Assembly (NCBI GenBank): GCA_947174305.1
Contig: CAMWIH010000008.1
Location: forward strand, 1 to 34,319
From: an uncultured Porphyromonadaceae bacterium
Lineage (GTDB): Bacteria > Bacteroidota > Bacteroidia > Bacteroidales > Muribaculaceae
Direction of reading: 5' to 3'
Length of the DNA stretch: 34,319 bases
Shown: positions 9,692-19,282 of the stretch, piece by piece
How positions within the stretch are numbered: the first letter of the stretch is position 1
How the letters are laid out: the number at the start of each line of letters is the position of its first letter
The notes under the pieces: model-generated
Database searches by the model: none
What the model was told of the DNA's origin: nothing
Seen by the model: the letters and a program-made list of their open reading frames with translations, nothing else
Made by a program: the position numbers and the translations under genes

Positions 9692-11929
9692 TTAAAAGGT
9701 GAATCTCAAGGTAACCCCTCCCCTCACAGGCTTTCCACGTTGCAGAAATTCATTTCCCATCGACATGAAATAAAATGTATCGAAGCGCGTATCAGTAAGG
9801 TTCTCACCCCAAATCTGCAACTCCCAGTTACGAGCCTCAAATGTAAGGGTTGCACCAAGTTCGGCATAGAAAGGCTGACACCGGGTATTACTCTCATTCC
9901 AATAAATCTTACCGGTGCCACGCATATTGAGGTCGATCCCAATCTTCCGGATCCCCCCGGGCCACTCTTTGCGGATGGGAATCTCCCATAGTCCTTGCAC
10001 AAAAACCGTATTTCGGGGTGCGTAGGGAATGTATTTACCCTTATATTGCGTCTTGCCATCGTCGTAGTCAACAAATTTGGCATTCGTATAGCCATAGGAT
10101 GCATTGAGAGTTAGTTCGTCACAAGGCTTTCCGGTCACGGCAATCTCACCACCGGTGCTTCTTGTGCGTCCGGCGTTAGTCATTATTCGGCCTGTAGTGG
10201 TGCCATCGGGGAATGTGGTCATCTGCTGATCGCGGCAATCAATATAGAATAATGACAGATCAGCCCAAAGGTGCCCGTTAAAGAGTTCAAGATGAGAGCC
10301 AACCTCATAATTCCAGCTATATTCAGGTTTATAGCCCACAATTTCATCCACCTCATGATTTCCTCCAATACCCATTATCCCCATCAGGCGCCCTTGCAAC
10401 ACCTCGCTGAACATCTGGGTATTGAACCCACCGGCCTTGTAACCTTTCGAGACAACGCCATAAACATTACCTACGACACTTTCTGAAAAATCATAAAGCA
10501 CACTTACACGAGGCATCCAGTTGAAATACTTTCGGCTTAATTTCCCTTCATCATTAATCTTTATATCAATCCGGTTATATGGCACAAGACTCCCATCCTC
10601 TTCAAGGTGCATAATCTCATAACCCGTATCGCAACGACTCAGATATTTCAAAGTGGCTACTTCATAATCCAATCGGATTCCTCCTGTAAAATGCCAATGG
10701 CCGGTTTCATACTTTGATTCATGATATAACGCAATGCCTCGCGTCGGAATAGTGAAATCGCTCAAAAGAGGGAACTCCCTCGAATCCCATTCTATCGGAT
10801 AATAGGGATTGGCCTCATTCCGATGGGCCTCTATCAGTGTCCTTATCCCCTCATCCTTGAAAGTAACGGGGGCCTGCATCGCCAAATGTTTGTAAAATCC
10901 GAATACTCCTCCGAGCCATTTGTAGGCCACGTCTGCTAAAGAACCCCTGAATACGACATCTTCCGTTATGGCCGTCTCCTGCTGTTTCTGGGTAAGGGTG
11001 AAATATGGCAACGGAAGGAAGTCCTGATCGAGGGTCATATTATCATTTATATGCTGAACAGCAGTTATTGAGGTCATTGAAAAACCGGGTCCTCGATAAT
11101 TCAGGGTCAAACCGTCATTAACCGTAAAACGATGGTAGAAGCAGGGATCATTATAGCTTATTTCCCCGGTCTCGATATACTGATAGGGATAACCTCCCTG
11201 CCGAAGCAGGGATGAAGAGAAGGCATTCATAAGTGAAACATCTCCAGAAGCTCTCCACTGAGTCTTCCACCTGAAGGCACCTGAGGCCTCGTGATCAAGT
11301 TTCTTTCCCGTATAGAGGTTAGTGAAAAAACCTCCGAGGTACGCGCCGTTTACATTGACAGAGGTGGCCAGGCGATCATTGATTTTGCCATACCATCCAG
11401 CGGCCGCCTTGTAGCTGTTCCCACTTCCGGCCTGAAGCATCAGTCGCCACCCTTGATATGACATTGGGGAAAGGGTTGTGATATTGATAAGGCCACCCAT
11501 TGTGTTGCGCCCGTAAAGGGTGGATTGCGGGCCACGCAACATCTCTATTGAGGCTATGTCGGCTATATCGAAATCATAAGCATCCTTATTAAGATAGGGA
11601 ATATTATCCACATTGAGACCGACTGCAGGCTGATCCATTCTTGCCCCTATTCCCCTCACATATATTGATGATGTGATTCGCGAACCGTAATCGGGTATAT
11701 AAAAATTGGGAATTACATTTGAGGCCGCCTTCATCCCCTCAATCGACAGCTCCTCAATCTCCGAACGTCCAATTACAGTGGCCGAGACCGCATCATCTCT
11801 AAGCAAAGCTTCCTGTTTGACTGCCACCACATTAAGCTCCTCCAGATTATATGCTGAAAGAGAGTCTGGAACGGCATCTGTCGATGTCGTCAAGGCAACG
11901 GTTGCAAATATCAATGATGTCGGTGCCAA
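9692..11929 (-). CDS. TonB-dependent outer-membrane receptor
   Basis: This 745-residue protein is a 22-strand barrel with an N-terminal plug. The plug signatures are visible: 'ITSSIYVRGIGARMDQPAVG' and 'IASIEMLRGPQSTLYGRNTMGGLINI' (about residues 87-155). The barrel ends with 'GKPVRGGVTLRFTF', with the terminal Phe needed for outer-membrane assembly. A TonB-box-like region ('LEELNVVAVKQEAL') precedes the plug. It lacks the carboxypeptidase-like domain of SusC proteins, so it resembles siderophore or metal-complex receptors. The start is odd: there is no ATG, the open frame begins at a stop at 11948-11950, and the first usable codon is TTG at 11929. The resulting signal sequence has a hydrophobic core but no basic N-region. 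The substrate cannot be read from the sequence. Confidence 0.9.
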   Translation of the reverse strand: MAPTSLIFATVALTTSTDAVPDSLSAYNLEELNVVAVKQEALLRDDAVSATVIGRSEIEELSIEGMKAASNVIPNFYIPDYGSRITSSIYVRGIGARMDQPAVGLNVDNIPYLNKDAYDFDIADIASIEMLRGPQSTLYGRNTMGGLINITTLSPMSYQGWRLMLQAGSGNSYKAAAGWYGKINDRLATSVNVNGAYLGGFFTNLYTGKKLDHEASGAFRWKTQWRASGDVSLMNAFSSSLLRQGGYPYQYIETGEISYNDPCFYHRFTVNDGLTLNYRGPGFSMTSITAVQHINDNMTLDQDFLPLPYFTLTQKQQETAITEDVVFRGSLADVAYKWLGGVFGFYKHLAMQAPVTFKDEGIRTLIEAHRNEANPYYPIEWDSREFPLLSDFTIPTRGIALYHESKYETGHWHFTGGIRLDYEVATLKYLSRCDTGYEIMHLEEDGSLVPYNRIDIKINDEGKLSRKYFNWMPRVSVLYDFSESVVGNVYGVVSKGYKAGGFNTQMFSEVLQGRLMGIMGIGGNHEVDEIVGYKPEYSWNYEVGSHLELFNGHLWADLSLFYIDCRDQQMTTFPDGTTTGRIMTNAGRTRSTGGEIAVTGKPCDELTLNASYGYTNAKFVDYDDGKTQYKGKYIPYAPRNTVFVQGLWEIPIRKEWPGGIRKIGIDLNMRGTGKIYWNESNTRCQPFYAELGATLTFEARNWELQIWGENLTDTRFDTFYFMSMGNEFLQRGKPVRGGVTLRFTF

Positions 11930-11955
11930 AATCGGGGCGTATTGAGTTTATTATG

Positions 11956-11986
11956 CAAAATTAACTCTTCTCCACGGCTTATGCAA
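11956..11986 (-). promoter_or_regulatory. Predicted promoter of the TonB-dependent receptor gene
   Basis: On the minus strand, TAATTTTG (11956-11963) fits the -7 consensus TAnnTTTG, and a weak -33 (ATTG, 11984-11987) lies 20 bp upstream. A start near 11949 would give a leader of only about 20 nt before the TTG at 11929, which supports a start very close to that codon. Confidence 0.45.
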
Positions 11987-11997
11987 TCATTATTATA

Positions 11998-12028
11998 TAT
12001 GATTTTTAAACTTTTCTTTGTAATTTTG
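11998..12028 (+). promoter_or_regulatory. Predicted promoter of rnz
   Basis: TAATTTTG (12021-12028) matches the -7 consensus. TATG (11998-12001) lies 19 bp upstream and is one mismatch from TTTG. The predicted leader before the rnz ATG at 12099 is about 65 nt. This promoter and the receptor promoter are back to back, with the two -33 elements about 10 bp apart. Confidence 0.4.
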
Positions 12029-12098
12029 ATTATATTTTCACCGGTGAAGTAGTTTGATAACTTACTTATATGGTTTAAAGTGTAACCGACAGAGAAAA

Positions 12099-13013
12099 AT
12101 GAGCACATTCAAAATACATACCCTCGGCTGCGGGTCAGCCAAACCTACCTTACGTCACCAACCCTCTTCTACCGTGATTAACCATCGCGACACGCTATAT
12201 ATGGTGGACTGCGGAGAGGGATCGCAACTCGCTTTTCAGAGACAACATCTGCGTTTCTCTCGGCTTCGCCATGTGTTTCTCACCCATCTGCATGGCGACC
12301 ATGTGTTAGGCTTACCGGGATTGGTATCAACGCTCGGACTTGGAGGCAATGGCGGTAAACTCACCGTCCACACCTTTGCCGAAGGGAAAAAGATGCTGCA
12401 AAAAATATTCTATTTTTTTGCAGGAGATCTGCCGTTTGAGGTTGAATTTAACGTTATCGAACCTACCGAAGCTGTAATTCTCGATACACCTTCACTGACC
12501 GTGCGCACCGTTCCCCTTCAACACCGCGTTCCCACCGTGGGGTTTATTTTTGAGGAGAAAGAGAAACCGAGGCACATACGCCGAGACATGATCGACTTTC
12601 ATCAGGTGCCCAATTCTCAAATCCGTTTGATAAAAGCAGGCGCTGATTTTATAAGACCTGACGGCTCGATTATAGCAAACGATATTCTTACCACCCCTCC
12701 TACCCCCTCGCTTTCATACGCTCATATAAGCGACACAGCCTATATGCCCGACTTGGCTCAGAAAATCGGACCGGTTGACCTGTTATTTCACGAAACAACC
12801 TACACCGAGGCACATAAAACAGAAGCTGCACCACGAGGCCATTCCACCGCCCGACAGGCGGCCATGGTGGCTCGTGATGCAGGTGTCAAGGCTTTGCTCA
12901 CCGGTCATTATTCTTCGCGGTATAATGACGATACCATCTTCTTAAAGGAGGCTCAGGAAATATTTCCCAATGTAATCCTTAATCGGGAGGGATTAGTCAT
13001 CCCCCTCGATTAA
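12099..13013 (+). CDS. rnz: Ribonuclease Z (tRNA 3'-end endonuclease)
   Basis: This metallo-beta-lactamase-fold enzyme cuts the 3' trailer from tRNA precursors. The metal-binding signature HLHGDH is at residues 63-68, and further ligands are seen in 'SDTAYMPD', 'LFHETTY' and the late 'GHYSSRY'. At 304 residues it is the normal short (ELAC1-type) form. I start at the ATG at 12099 (MSTFKIHTLGCGSAKP), which matches the family; an earlier ATG at 12054 would add 15 residues unlike relatives. It is the only plus-strand gene in the window. Its last 21 bp overlap the end of the convergent macroglobulin gene. Confidence 0.96.
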   Translation: MSTFKIHTLGCGSAKPTLRHQPSSTVINHRDTLYMVDCGEGSQLAFQRQHLRFSRLRHVFLTHLHGDHVLGLPGLVSTLGLGGNGGKLTVHTFAEGKKMLQKIFYFFAGDLPFEVEFNVIEPTEAVILDTPSLTVRTVPLQHRVPTVGFIFEEKEKPRHIRRDMIDFHQVPNSQIRLIKAGADFIRPDGSIIANDILTTPPTPSLSYAHISDTAYMPDLAQKIGPVDLLFHETTYTEAHKTEAAPRGHSTARQAAMVARDAGVKALLTGHYSSRYNDDTIFLKEAQEIFPNVILNREGLVIPLD

Positions 13014-16000
13014 TATCATTTCGCCGGCAGAATGTGCCGTGATTACCGGAGCATATTGGCTCTGGGCCTCCGCAATGCCAAGTGAGTATTCTCCGTTGCG
13101 ATCCACGAAGCAATCGTAAGATATTATGTGGGTTCCCTTGGAAAGGAACGGAATAAAGAGGTTTGTAGCTGAATTCCTAACCTCTTTATAATACCAAACA
13201 CCATCGCTCGAAGTGTAACCAGAAATCTGCTCTGCAGGTTCGAGGGCAGCAGAACGGCTGTCGGTGACTGCCACATATTGCAAATCGCGGTCAGCCTTTA
13301 TTGTCAATGTCACCCTCACGCGGTCTCCCTTTTTGAGCATACCGGCAGTGGCAGTCGTGCCATCGGAATGATCTGATATCACGTAAATATTCTTTTCCAC
13401 TGAAAGCTGAGGCACCGACGCCGACTTCACCTCCGCAATAGGAGCCACATACTGGCTAACAATTCCACCCCATGCAGGCCCTGATGCCGATCTCACAATC
13501 TCTACATTACCTGAGTTTCCTGTAAGGGAAAGGGTAAGGGAGCCGGTAAGCGCCGCCAGCCTGTCGGGTTGAGTCTTAACACCGTTCACATAGATTTCAG
13601 GAGCAGATGCCGGCACGGTCCAGTCGCTTCCACTGTTAAGTATGGCCTGAACAAGATCGGCCGCCACACTACCACCGCCCCAATCCTGTGTCTGTTTGGA
13701 TAAAAGTAACCATTGACGAAGACCATCTATCATCTTAGCTTCCGGATTTATTTCAGTCCAGGCCTCAAGCACTTGAGCTGTGGTCAGCAAAGATCCCTTG
13801 CCATTGAATCCTGAACCGAGATTATCAAACCAAATTCCTTTCTCCTTTGAATATGAGATAAACTCCGCAAGTGAAGCGAGAATGGTACTTGCCGCGTGTC
13901 CTCGTCCTTCACGTTCCAAGAGACTCGCTGCAGTGGCTTTATCATAGATGCTCATCTTTTTCCACGACTTCTCAATCTCTGCGAGAGCTGCAGATTTTAT
14001 ACGCGCAAAATCAGAGGAGGTGGAAACATTGTTAAAGAAAGAACGAATATAGAGATAATCGAGCAAAGAGAGGTAGGAATATTTCTTATCACCTACCCTA
14101 CGCCATTCTTTAACAATTTGAGAATCGACATATCCTAACCCTTTCCTCGACATCTTCAAAGCATCCGCGGGAAGGAACCCGGTTTTATGAAGCATTGCAA
14201 AATTACGCAGCACGGAAGTTGAGATCCATTCACTTGATTGCATTCCGTTACACCAGCTCCATCCTCCATCCTTATTCTGCAAAGCCTCGAGCTTTTTTAG
14301 GGTAGCCTCAATTGCTTTGTCACTCTTTGAGGGGTCGGTATATTCCACCAGGCTCTCCATCCTGAGTGTCTCTGACTGAGCATTTCTCACCCAGGGAGTA
14401 TTGTTGAGAGCTACTATCTTCAGCGCCGCGTTCTTCTGAAGGGCAGACACCAAAGTTGAGTCAGCAGAATAAGCCGGGTCGGAGAATAACTTCAATGCCG
14501 CAATAAGCTTTGGATATTTTTTAAGTAATCCGGCCGCCATTGCATTACCATAAAGTGCGGAAGCCTGGGCAAGGGCATTTTCAGAGTCAGGAGAAAGAAG
14601 TGCCGGCAGTGCGGTCACGCATTCCCACACAGGATTATCCGTATAGCTCAGGGTGATTGAAGAATCCTTTTTATCCGACGGTATCGATAAGGAAATTTTT
14701 TCTTCACCGGGGGCGAGATAGAATGTGCGGCTCTCCACAACAGGGGTACTCGATGGATAAATCGGGATTATGGTCTGTTCACCGTCACTGCTGGTGGCAC
14801 CCAAACCATAAACCCGGATGCCGGCCATCTCTATATCCGAGGGAACGCGGAACTGTGCTGTGATGACCCTTGACCCCATAGCCTTCACCTTCTCAACGGA
14901 AGCATCCAAGGAAGTATATGTCTCTCCGGTGATAGGGTTGAATATCACAATCTTTCCTCCCAAAGAAGCTTCATCGGCGCTATTGTTATATATAGTCGCG
15001 CTGACATTTAGCATATCACCGGTGCGGGCAAAACGGGGAGCATTCATCTGAACCATCACGGGCTTGGAAGCAATGGCATCACGCGTCAGAATAGCGCCAC
15101 GCATATCCGAAGTATATCCCATCACCTGAAGTTGCCAAGTGCCGTTGAATGCCGGAACATCAAAATCTATCGAAGCCACACCGTCATTGTCGGTGAGAAG
15201 CTGCGGCATGAAGAATGCAAGCGGACACTCCACTTCACGTAAAATATCGTCGGAATATGCCCCTCCATCTTCCTCAATCACTGCCTCTGCTTCCATATCT
15301 GTGACAGCACCTTCCACCGCACCAGCGGCCATAGAGGCATTCTCTTTATATGCCATCTTCATTTCAGTCTTAGCCTGAGGAGCCGCCATCATGTCTGCAC
15401 TATCGAAAGCAACCTCCTCAACAGTCTGGACACTCTCTTGCGAGGCTGATTTCATCATCCGGGTTCCACGAATCCGAATATTGTTAACCCCGTTAAGAGA
15501 TATTCCCCCACCATAAAGCTGATATCCGTAGGTGTTCCAATCAGGCCATACAAACCCTTTCAAGCCTGTGTTCTCCTGACGCACCGGCATGTAACTCCAG
15601 CTCTCATTACCTCGGTATTGCCCGGAGAGTTCACCGGGAACTGACCAGTATATGGAGCCGTATGGATTAAACATCCACTGGAAGGGGGATAAAGCGTTAA
15701 GGGCTTTATTGCTCATAACCGCCATTACCGGAAGGGAAGCAAGGTCTTTATTATCAAAAGAGAACCTGAATTTCCACTCTTCATGTGCTCCCGGCACAAG
15801 ACGGTCGCGGAAACTATCAACCTTTATTTCGAGTCCCTTAGTCTGAATTTCAGGAATTAAGGTTACTGACTCACGCCTATCCTGAAGGTCGTGCATACCG
15901 CTTAAGGTTATCTTGACCCTTTCGTCGGCGCCCGGTGATTTCACGGCAATCTCCACTATACCTTCGGAAACTTTAATCCATTGAGAATCATACACCCCAT

Positions 16001-18776
16001 TCATATCTGCAATTTCAGCAAAGATATAACTGTCGGGATAAGAACTTCCAACTCTGACTTTAACTTTTCCATTCTTTATAAGTTCGGGAGTAACGACAAC
16101 GGTTGTTTCAGGCAACCACAAAGGTGTGGTTACCGGTGGCACCCTATCACTCTCCCTCCATACTACAAATGAACAAGTGGCTAAATCTGCTGTTTCATCT
16201 CCCGCTTCATTTTCAACATCAAATGATGAAGCAAGAGAAAATTCAGCCACATAACTTCCCGACTTCAATTTAGCAAAATCAAATGGGAATTTACCGCTTT
16301 CAAACTCACCCGAAGCGACCACCAGAGAATCGGTGGATTCCTTTATACGATAATATATATTCTTAACGACAGGACGGTCGAGCATGTCATACACTGCCAC
16401 TGATGCCCTTACCGAATCCCCTTTCACGATCTTTATATATCCCGGTATTGAAGGCGAGATATGATAGGCTTTCCCGAGGGAGAAGATGAAAGGTTGCGCC
16501 TCCTGTGTCTCCCCGGCACCATCGGTGGCCGTTACTGTAAGCTGATAACGACCCGTCTGATAAGGGGTGCCCTTAAGACCGGCTGTAGGGAGTTCAATGA
16601 TAAAGCTCCCGTCGGAGGAACTTTCCACCTTCCCTCCGTATGTCGCGTTACCGTTATCAAACACTCGTCCCCATCGCCAAGGAAGATATTTTACATTAAA
16701 CTTCACATCAGCTCCCGCCACAGGCATCCCGGAGTAAGTTTTAACTTCTCCTTTCACCCTTACCACATCTCCAAGGGCAATCTCCCCTTCCGTGCCGTCG
16801 GTAACGACATAGAATGTCGGCGATTTATAATCTGCGACTTCAAAATAGCTCTGGGAGATATAATTTTTCCCGTCGTTCATCTGAAGGAACCAGTTTCCCA
16901 AAAGGCCGTCGGAGGGGAGTCTGAAACTGCCGTCGAGTCTTCCAAATCTATCGGCACGAAGAGAAACAGTATCTTTCGGCTGATAATTGGCATCATTAAG
17001 AATGACCTTGACATCTTGACCGGGAGCCATCTCCAACTTCGGGCCTTTCTCTTTATACACCACACCACTGAATCTCACGGTGTCGCCGGGATGGTAGATT
17101 GAAAGGTCGGTAAAGAGGTTTCCCCTTATCGATTCCCTCTGCTCAAGGGCTCTCCCATTCTCATATACATTGTCGGAAATGACATCTGCACCCGACTTGA
17201 CAAGGACTTTGTAACTTCCTGCGGGCACCATCACTTTACCATCACTATCCGTGACAAGTGAGACGCTTTTCCATTTACTATTTTTCCAGGCCGGGGTAAA
17301 GGTGACATTCGCACCCTTTACAGGACACTGATTCTTCCCTTCCACAACATAAAGAGCCTGATTACTCCCTGCACTCTTTGTCATATCGGATGCGCGTAGA
17401 AGGGAGAGACGGCTCACAAGTGTCACAGGAACTCTTGAATCGGCGTAATTATCTTTTATGATACCCGACTTGTCGGGAGTTTTCGACACAACAAGCGCAT
17501 AAACACCACTGTTAACCGGAGGCAAAACAAAATCACGGGAAAGATAGAAAGGCTTACCTAAAAGATCATCCCCGGCACTTATCTTCACGGATGCAGCCAC
17601 CTTACTGTTAATCACAGTACTCATTGCCACATTCCCATCCGGCATCTTATCATCAACCTTAACAGCAAGAATATAAAACTCGGAAATGTTTCTAAATGAT
17701 ACAGAGCCATTCATTTCTTGGCCGGGAAGACACTGCGAAGGTAGCGTGCAACTCACCCATACCCCTTCCATATTCTTCATCATAGCCTTTAAGGAAGAGG
17801 ATTCCTTACATTCGGGATACTGTTTCAGATAAGATTCGGCAAGCCTATATACTTCAGTATATCCTTTTGAATCCGAAGGCTGATAATATCCACTTAAATT
17901 GATAATGAAACCTCCACAGAACGGACTCTCCTTATATTCCTCGATAAGCTTTTCCAGCAGCGTCTTACGTTCATTCCATGAGGCAAGACTAAGTTCATAT
18001 CCTGCCATGACGGCACCGGCGCGTGTCAATCCAAGCCTGCCATGCCACTCCCTGTTATCCGAAATAATTCTCTTTATAATTGACGATGCGTTGCGCTCGG
18101 TGGCATGGTCTCCCTTTCCTTCCGCTCCGAAGAAAGGAATAATTGATACGTCTCCATTTGCAAACGGTTGCAGGTTGGCCACTCCTTGGGTTGTCATAAA
18201 ATCATATACTGTCAATCCTGAGGAAACCGCGTCTTCGATATTGGTAACCACCCCCGTTAAAGCGGAGATGCTTAACTTTTGTGCTTCCGAAACCGATTCG
18301 AATGCCTTGCCGGTCAATTGGCACACGCGATTTGAGAATATGTCACGGCTCCATTCCGATACGTCCGAGGGCACCGGTTCGGAAGGAATTGTGCGACCAT
18401 TGAAAAGGTAGGGAGAAGAAAGATATATATCGCGATAAAGTCTCCCTTCCAGTAGATATGCTAATGAAGAATATGGTTGCTGCAACCTGGATGCCACCGA
18501 GTCGATCAAGGCTGCTCCCCCAGCACCGTTGTTAGTGGAAACAAGGTTATCGGCAATAACCACTTGCATCAACGCTTGCAAGGCAGTGGCTCCATCCTGA
18601 CTGCCTAATGCCTTGTCAAGTTGAGCGCGTGCATCACCGGCAACTTGTTTCGGGAATGCAAAATCAGGAGTTGAGAAACTACTTTCCGCCTTCTTTGCCG
18701 AATAAGAAGCCATAACCGTAATAAATAGAAAGGTCCACATTACGCAGACCTTCCTTATAATATTCTCTTTGTTCAT
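12993..18776 (-). CDS. Giant alpha-2-macroglobulin family protein, thioester motif apparently lost
   Basis: This 1927-residue secreted protein starts with a signal peptide (cleavage near ASYSA). It has macroglobulin (MG) beta domains in the first two thirds, including an MG2-like stretch around 'FTDLSIYHPGDTVRFSGVVY', then 'PAFNGTWQLQVMGYTSDMRGA' and 'MNAPRFARTGDMLNVSATIYNN' typical of the A2M domain, and an alpha/alpha toroid thioester-domain region from about residue 1380. Residues 1107-1180 form a Met/Ala/Glu-rich linker that could act as a bait region. Where family members have Cys-Ala-Glu-Gln, this protein has Asn1400-Ala-Leu-Ala1403, so covalent trapping of proteases is unlikely. There is no lipobox, so it is probably periplasmic and soluble. 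It is the last gene of the sigma-factor cluster. I see no pbpC nearby. Confidence 0.9.
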   Translation of the reverse strand: MNKENIIRKVCVMWTFLFITVMASYSAKKAESSFSTPDFAFPKQVAGDARAQLDKALGSQDGATALQALMQVVIADNLVSTNNGAGGAALIDSVASRLQQPYSSLAYLLEGRLYRDIYLSSPYLFNGRTIPSEPVPSDVSEWSRDIFSNRVCQLTGKAFESVSEAQKLSISALTGVVTNIEDAVSSGLTVYDFMTTQGVANLQPFANGDVSIIPFFGAEGKGDHATERNASSIIKRIISDNREWHGRLGLTRAGAVMAGYELSLASWNERKTLLEKLIEEYKESPFCGGFIINLSGYYQPSDSKGYTEVYRLAESYLKQYPECKESSSLKAMMKNMEGVWVSCTLPSQCLPGQEMNGSVSFRNISEFYILAVKVDDKMPDGNVAMSTVINSKVAASVKISAGDDLLGKPFYLSRDFVLPPVNSGVYALVVSKTPDKSGIIKDNYADSRVPVTLVSRLSLLRASDMTKSAGSNQALYVVEGKNQCPVKGANVTFTPAWKNSKWKSVSLVTDSDGKVMVPAGSYKVLVKSGADVISDNVYENGRALEQRESIRGNLFTDLSIYHPGDTVRFSGVVYKEKGPKLEMAPGQDVKVILNDANYQPKDTVSLRADRFGRLDGSFRLPSDGLLGNWFLQMNDGKNYISQSYFEVADYKSPTFYVVTDGTEGEIALGDVVRVKGEVKTYSGMPVAGADVKFNVKYLPWRWGRVFDNGNATYGGKVESSSDGSFIIELPTAGLKGTPYQTGRYQLTVTATDGAGETQEAQPFIFSLGKAYHISPSIPGYIKIVKGDSVRASVAVYDMLDRPVVKNIYYRIKESTDSLVVASGEFESGKFPFDFAKLKSGSYVAEFSLASSFDVENEAGDETADLATCSFVVWRESDRVPPVTTPLWLPETTVVVTPELIKNGKVKVRVGSSYPDSYIFAEIADMNGVYDSQWIKVSEGIVEIAVKSPGADERVKITLSGMHDLQDRRESVTLIPEIQTKGLEIKVDSFRDRLVPGAHEEWKFRFSFDNKDLASLPVMAVMSNKALNALSPFQWMFNPYGSIYWSVPGELSGQYRGNESWSYMPVRQENTGLKGFVWPDWNTYGYQLYGGGISLNGVNNIRIRGTRMMKSASQESVQTVEEVAFDSADMMAAPQAKTEMKMAYKENASMAAGAVEGAVTDMEAEAVIEEDGGAYSDDILREVECPLAFFMPQLLTDNDGVASIDFDVPAFNGTWQLQVMGYTSDMRGAILTRDAIASKPVMVQMNAPRFARTGDMLNVSATIYNNSADEASLGGKIVIFNPITGETYTSLDASVEKVKAMGSRVITAQFRVPSDIEMAGIRVYGLGATSSDGEQTIIPIYPSSTPVVESRTFYLAPGEEKISLSIPSDKKDSSITLSYTDNPVWECVTALPALLSPDSENALAQASALYGNAMAAGLLKKYPKLIAALKLFSDPAYSADSTLVSALQKNAALKIVALNNTPWVRNAQSETLRMESLVEYTDPSKSDKAIEATLKKLEALQNKDGGWSWCNGMQSSEWISTSVLRNFAMLHKTGFLPADALKMSRKGLGYVDSQIVKEWRRVGDKKYSYLSLLDYLYIRSFFNNVSTSSDFARIKSAALAEIEKSWKKMSIYDKATAASLLEREGRGHAASTILASLAEFISYSKEKGIWFDNLGSGFNGKGSLLTTAQVLEAWTEINPEAKMIDGLRQWLLLSKQTQDWGGGSVAADLVQAILNSGSDWTVPASAPEIYVNGVKTQPDRLAALTGSLTLSLTGNSGNVEIVRSASGPAWGGIVSQYVAPIAEVKSASVPQLSVEKNIYVISDHSDGTTATAGMLKKGDRVRVTLTIKADRDLQYVAVTDSRSAALEPAEQISGYTSSDGVWYYKEVRNSATNLFIPFLSKGTHIISYDCFVDRNGEYSLGIAEAQSQYAPVITAHSAGEMILIEGDD

Positions 18777-18807
18777 TATTTCGATTGTTATCTTAGGGTT
18801 TCACAAA

Positions 18808-19248
18808 TCATTTCCTTTTCCCTTTTTTCTCCTTCATTTCGTGAAGTTTTTGCCTGAAAACATTTTCCGCCTCCTTCATCTTGAATATCTCCTTGCTTGT
18901 AAGGAACGTGGCGAATTTTGCATCATATTTTTTATCAATCTCCGCATCCTGTTCCTTCAGTCTGTTCAAGGTTGCATAATCTTTATCGGTGGCTGTGTTA
19001 TCCTTCACCTTGTGATTGATTTCGTGCATCTCGCTTCGAACGTCAAAACGCTCATCGCTCAACTGATTGTAAACCTCAAAAAATTTCTTTCTGGTATCCT
19101 CCTTGAGACCCATTTCCTGAGCCAGGAATTTCATTTTATACTCCCTGAACTCCTTGCGTTTTTCCGGCGAAAGCTTCCCCCTTTCCTGAGCAGTCATCGG
19201 GATGACTGCAAGAAAAGCGAGAATAAGTAACATGTAGATTTTCTTCAT
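18808..19248 (-). CDS. Small periplasmic Spy/CpxP-like stress protein
   Basis: This 146-residue protein has an N-terminal signal peptide (MKKIYMLLILAFLAVIPMTAQ) and then an almost wholly charged, helical mature part. The pattern 'FLAQEMGLKEDTRKKFFEVYNQLSDER' and the later 'FLTSKEIFKMKEAENVFRQKLHEM' resembles the paired LTxxQ-type segments of Spy, CpxP and the zinc-resistance (ZraP) proteins, although the LTxxQ residues themselves are poorly kept. Such proteins are periplasmic chaperones or stress sensors made under ECF or two-component control. It lies 31 bp before the macroglobulin gene and downstream of the putative anti-sigma gene, which fits an envelope-stress role. The exact family membership is inferred. 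Confidence 0.75.
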   Translation of the reverse strand: MKKIYMLLILAFLAVIPMTAQERGKLSPEKRKEFREYKMKFLAQEMGLKEDTRKKFFEVYNQLSDERFDVRSEMHEINHKVKDNTATDKDYATLNRLKEQDAEIDKKYDAKFATFLTSKEIFKMKEAENVFRQKLHEMKEKKGKRK

Positions 19249-19282
19249 ATCTCTTTAATCACTTGTATCTAAACAAATAAGA

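Noticed and set aside
11911-12108. A 65-codon minus-strand frame just upstream of the receptor gene
   Set aside because: It is in a different frame, spans two promoter elements and the rnz start, and its translation has no signal peptide or family pattern.
18777-18807. Separate promoter for the macroglobulin gene
   Set aside because: The 31-bp gap has no TAnnTTTG element; the gene is more simply read with the Spy-like gene before it.
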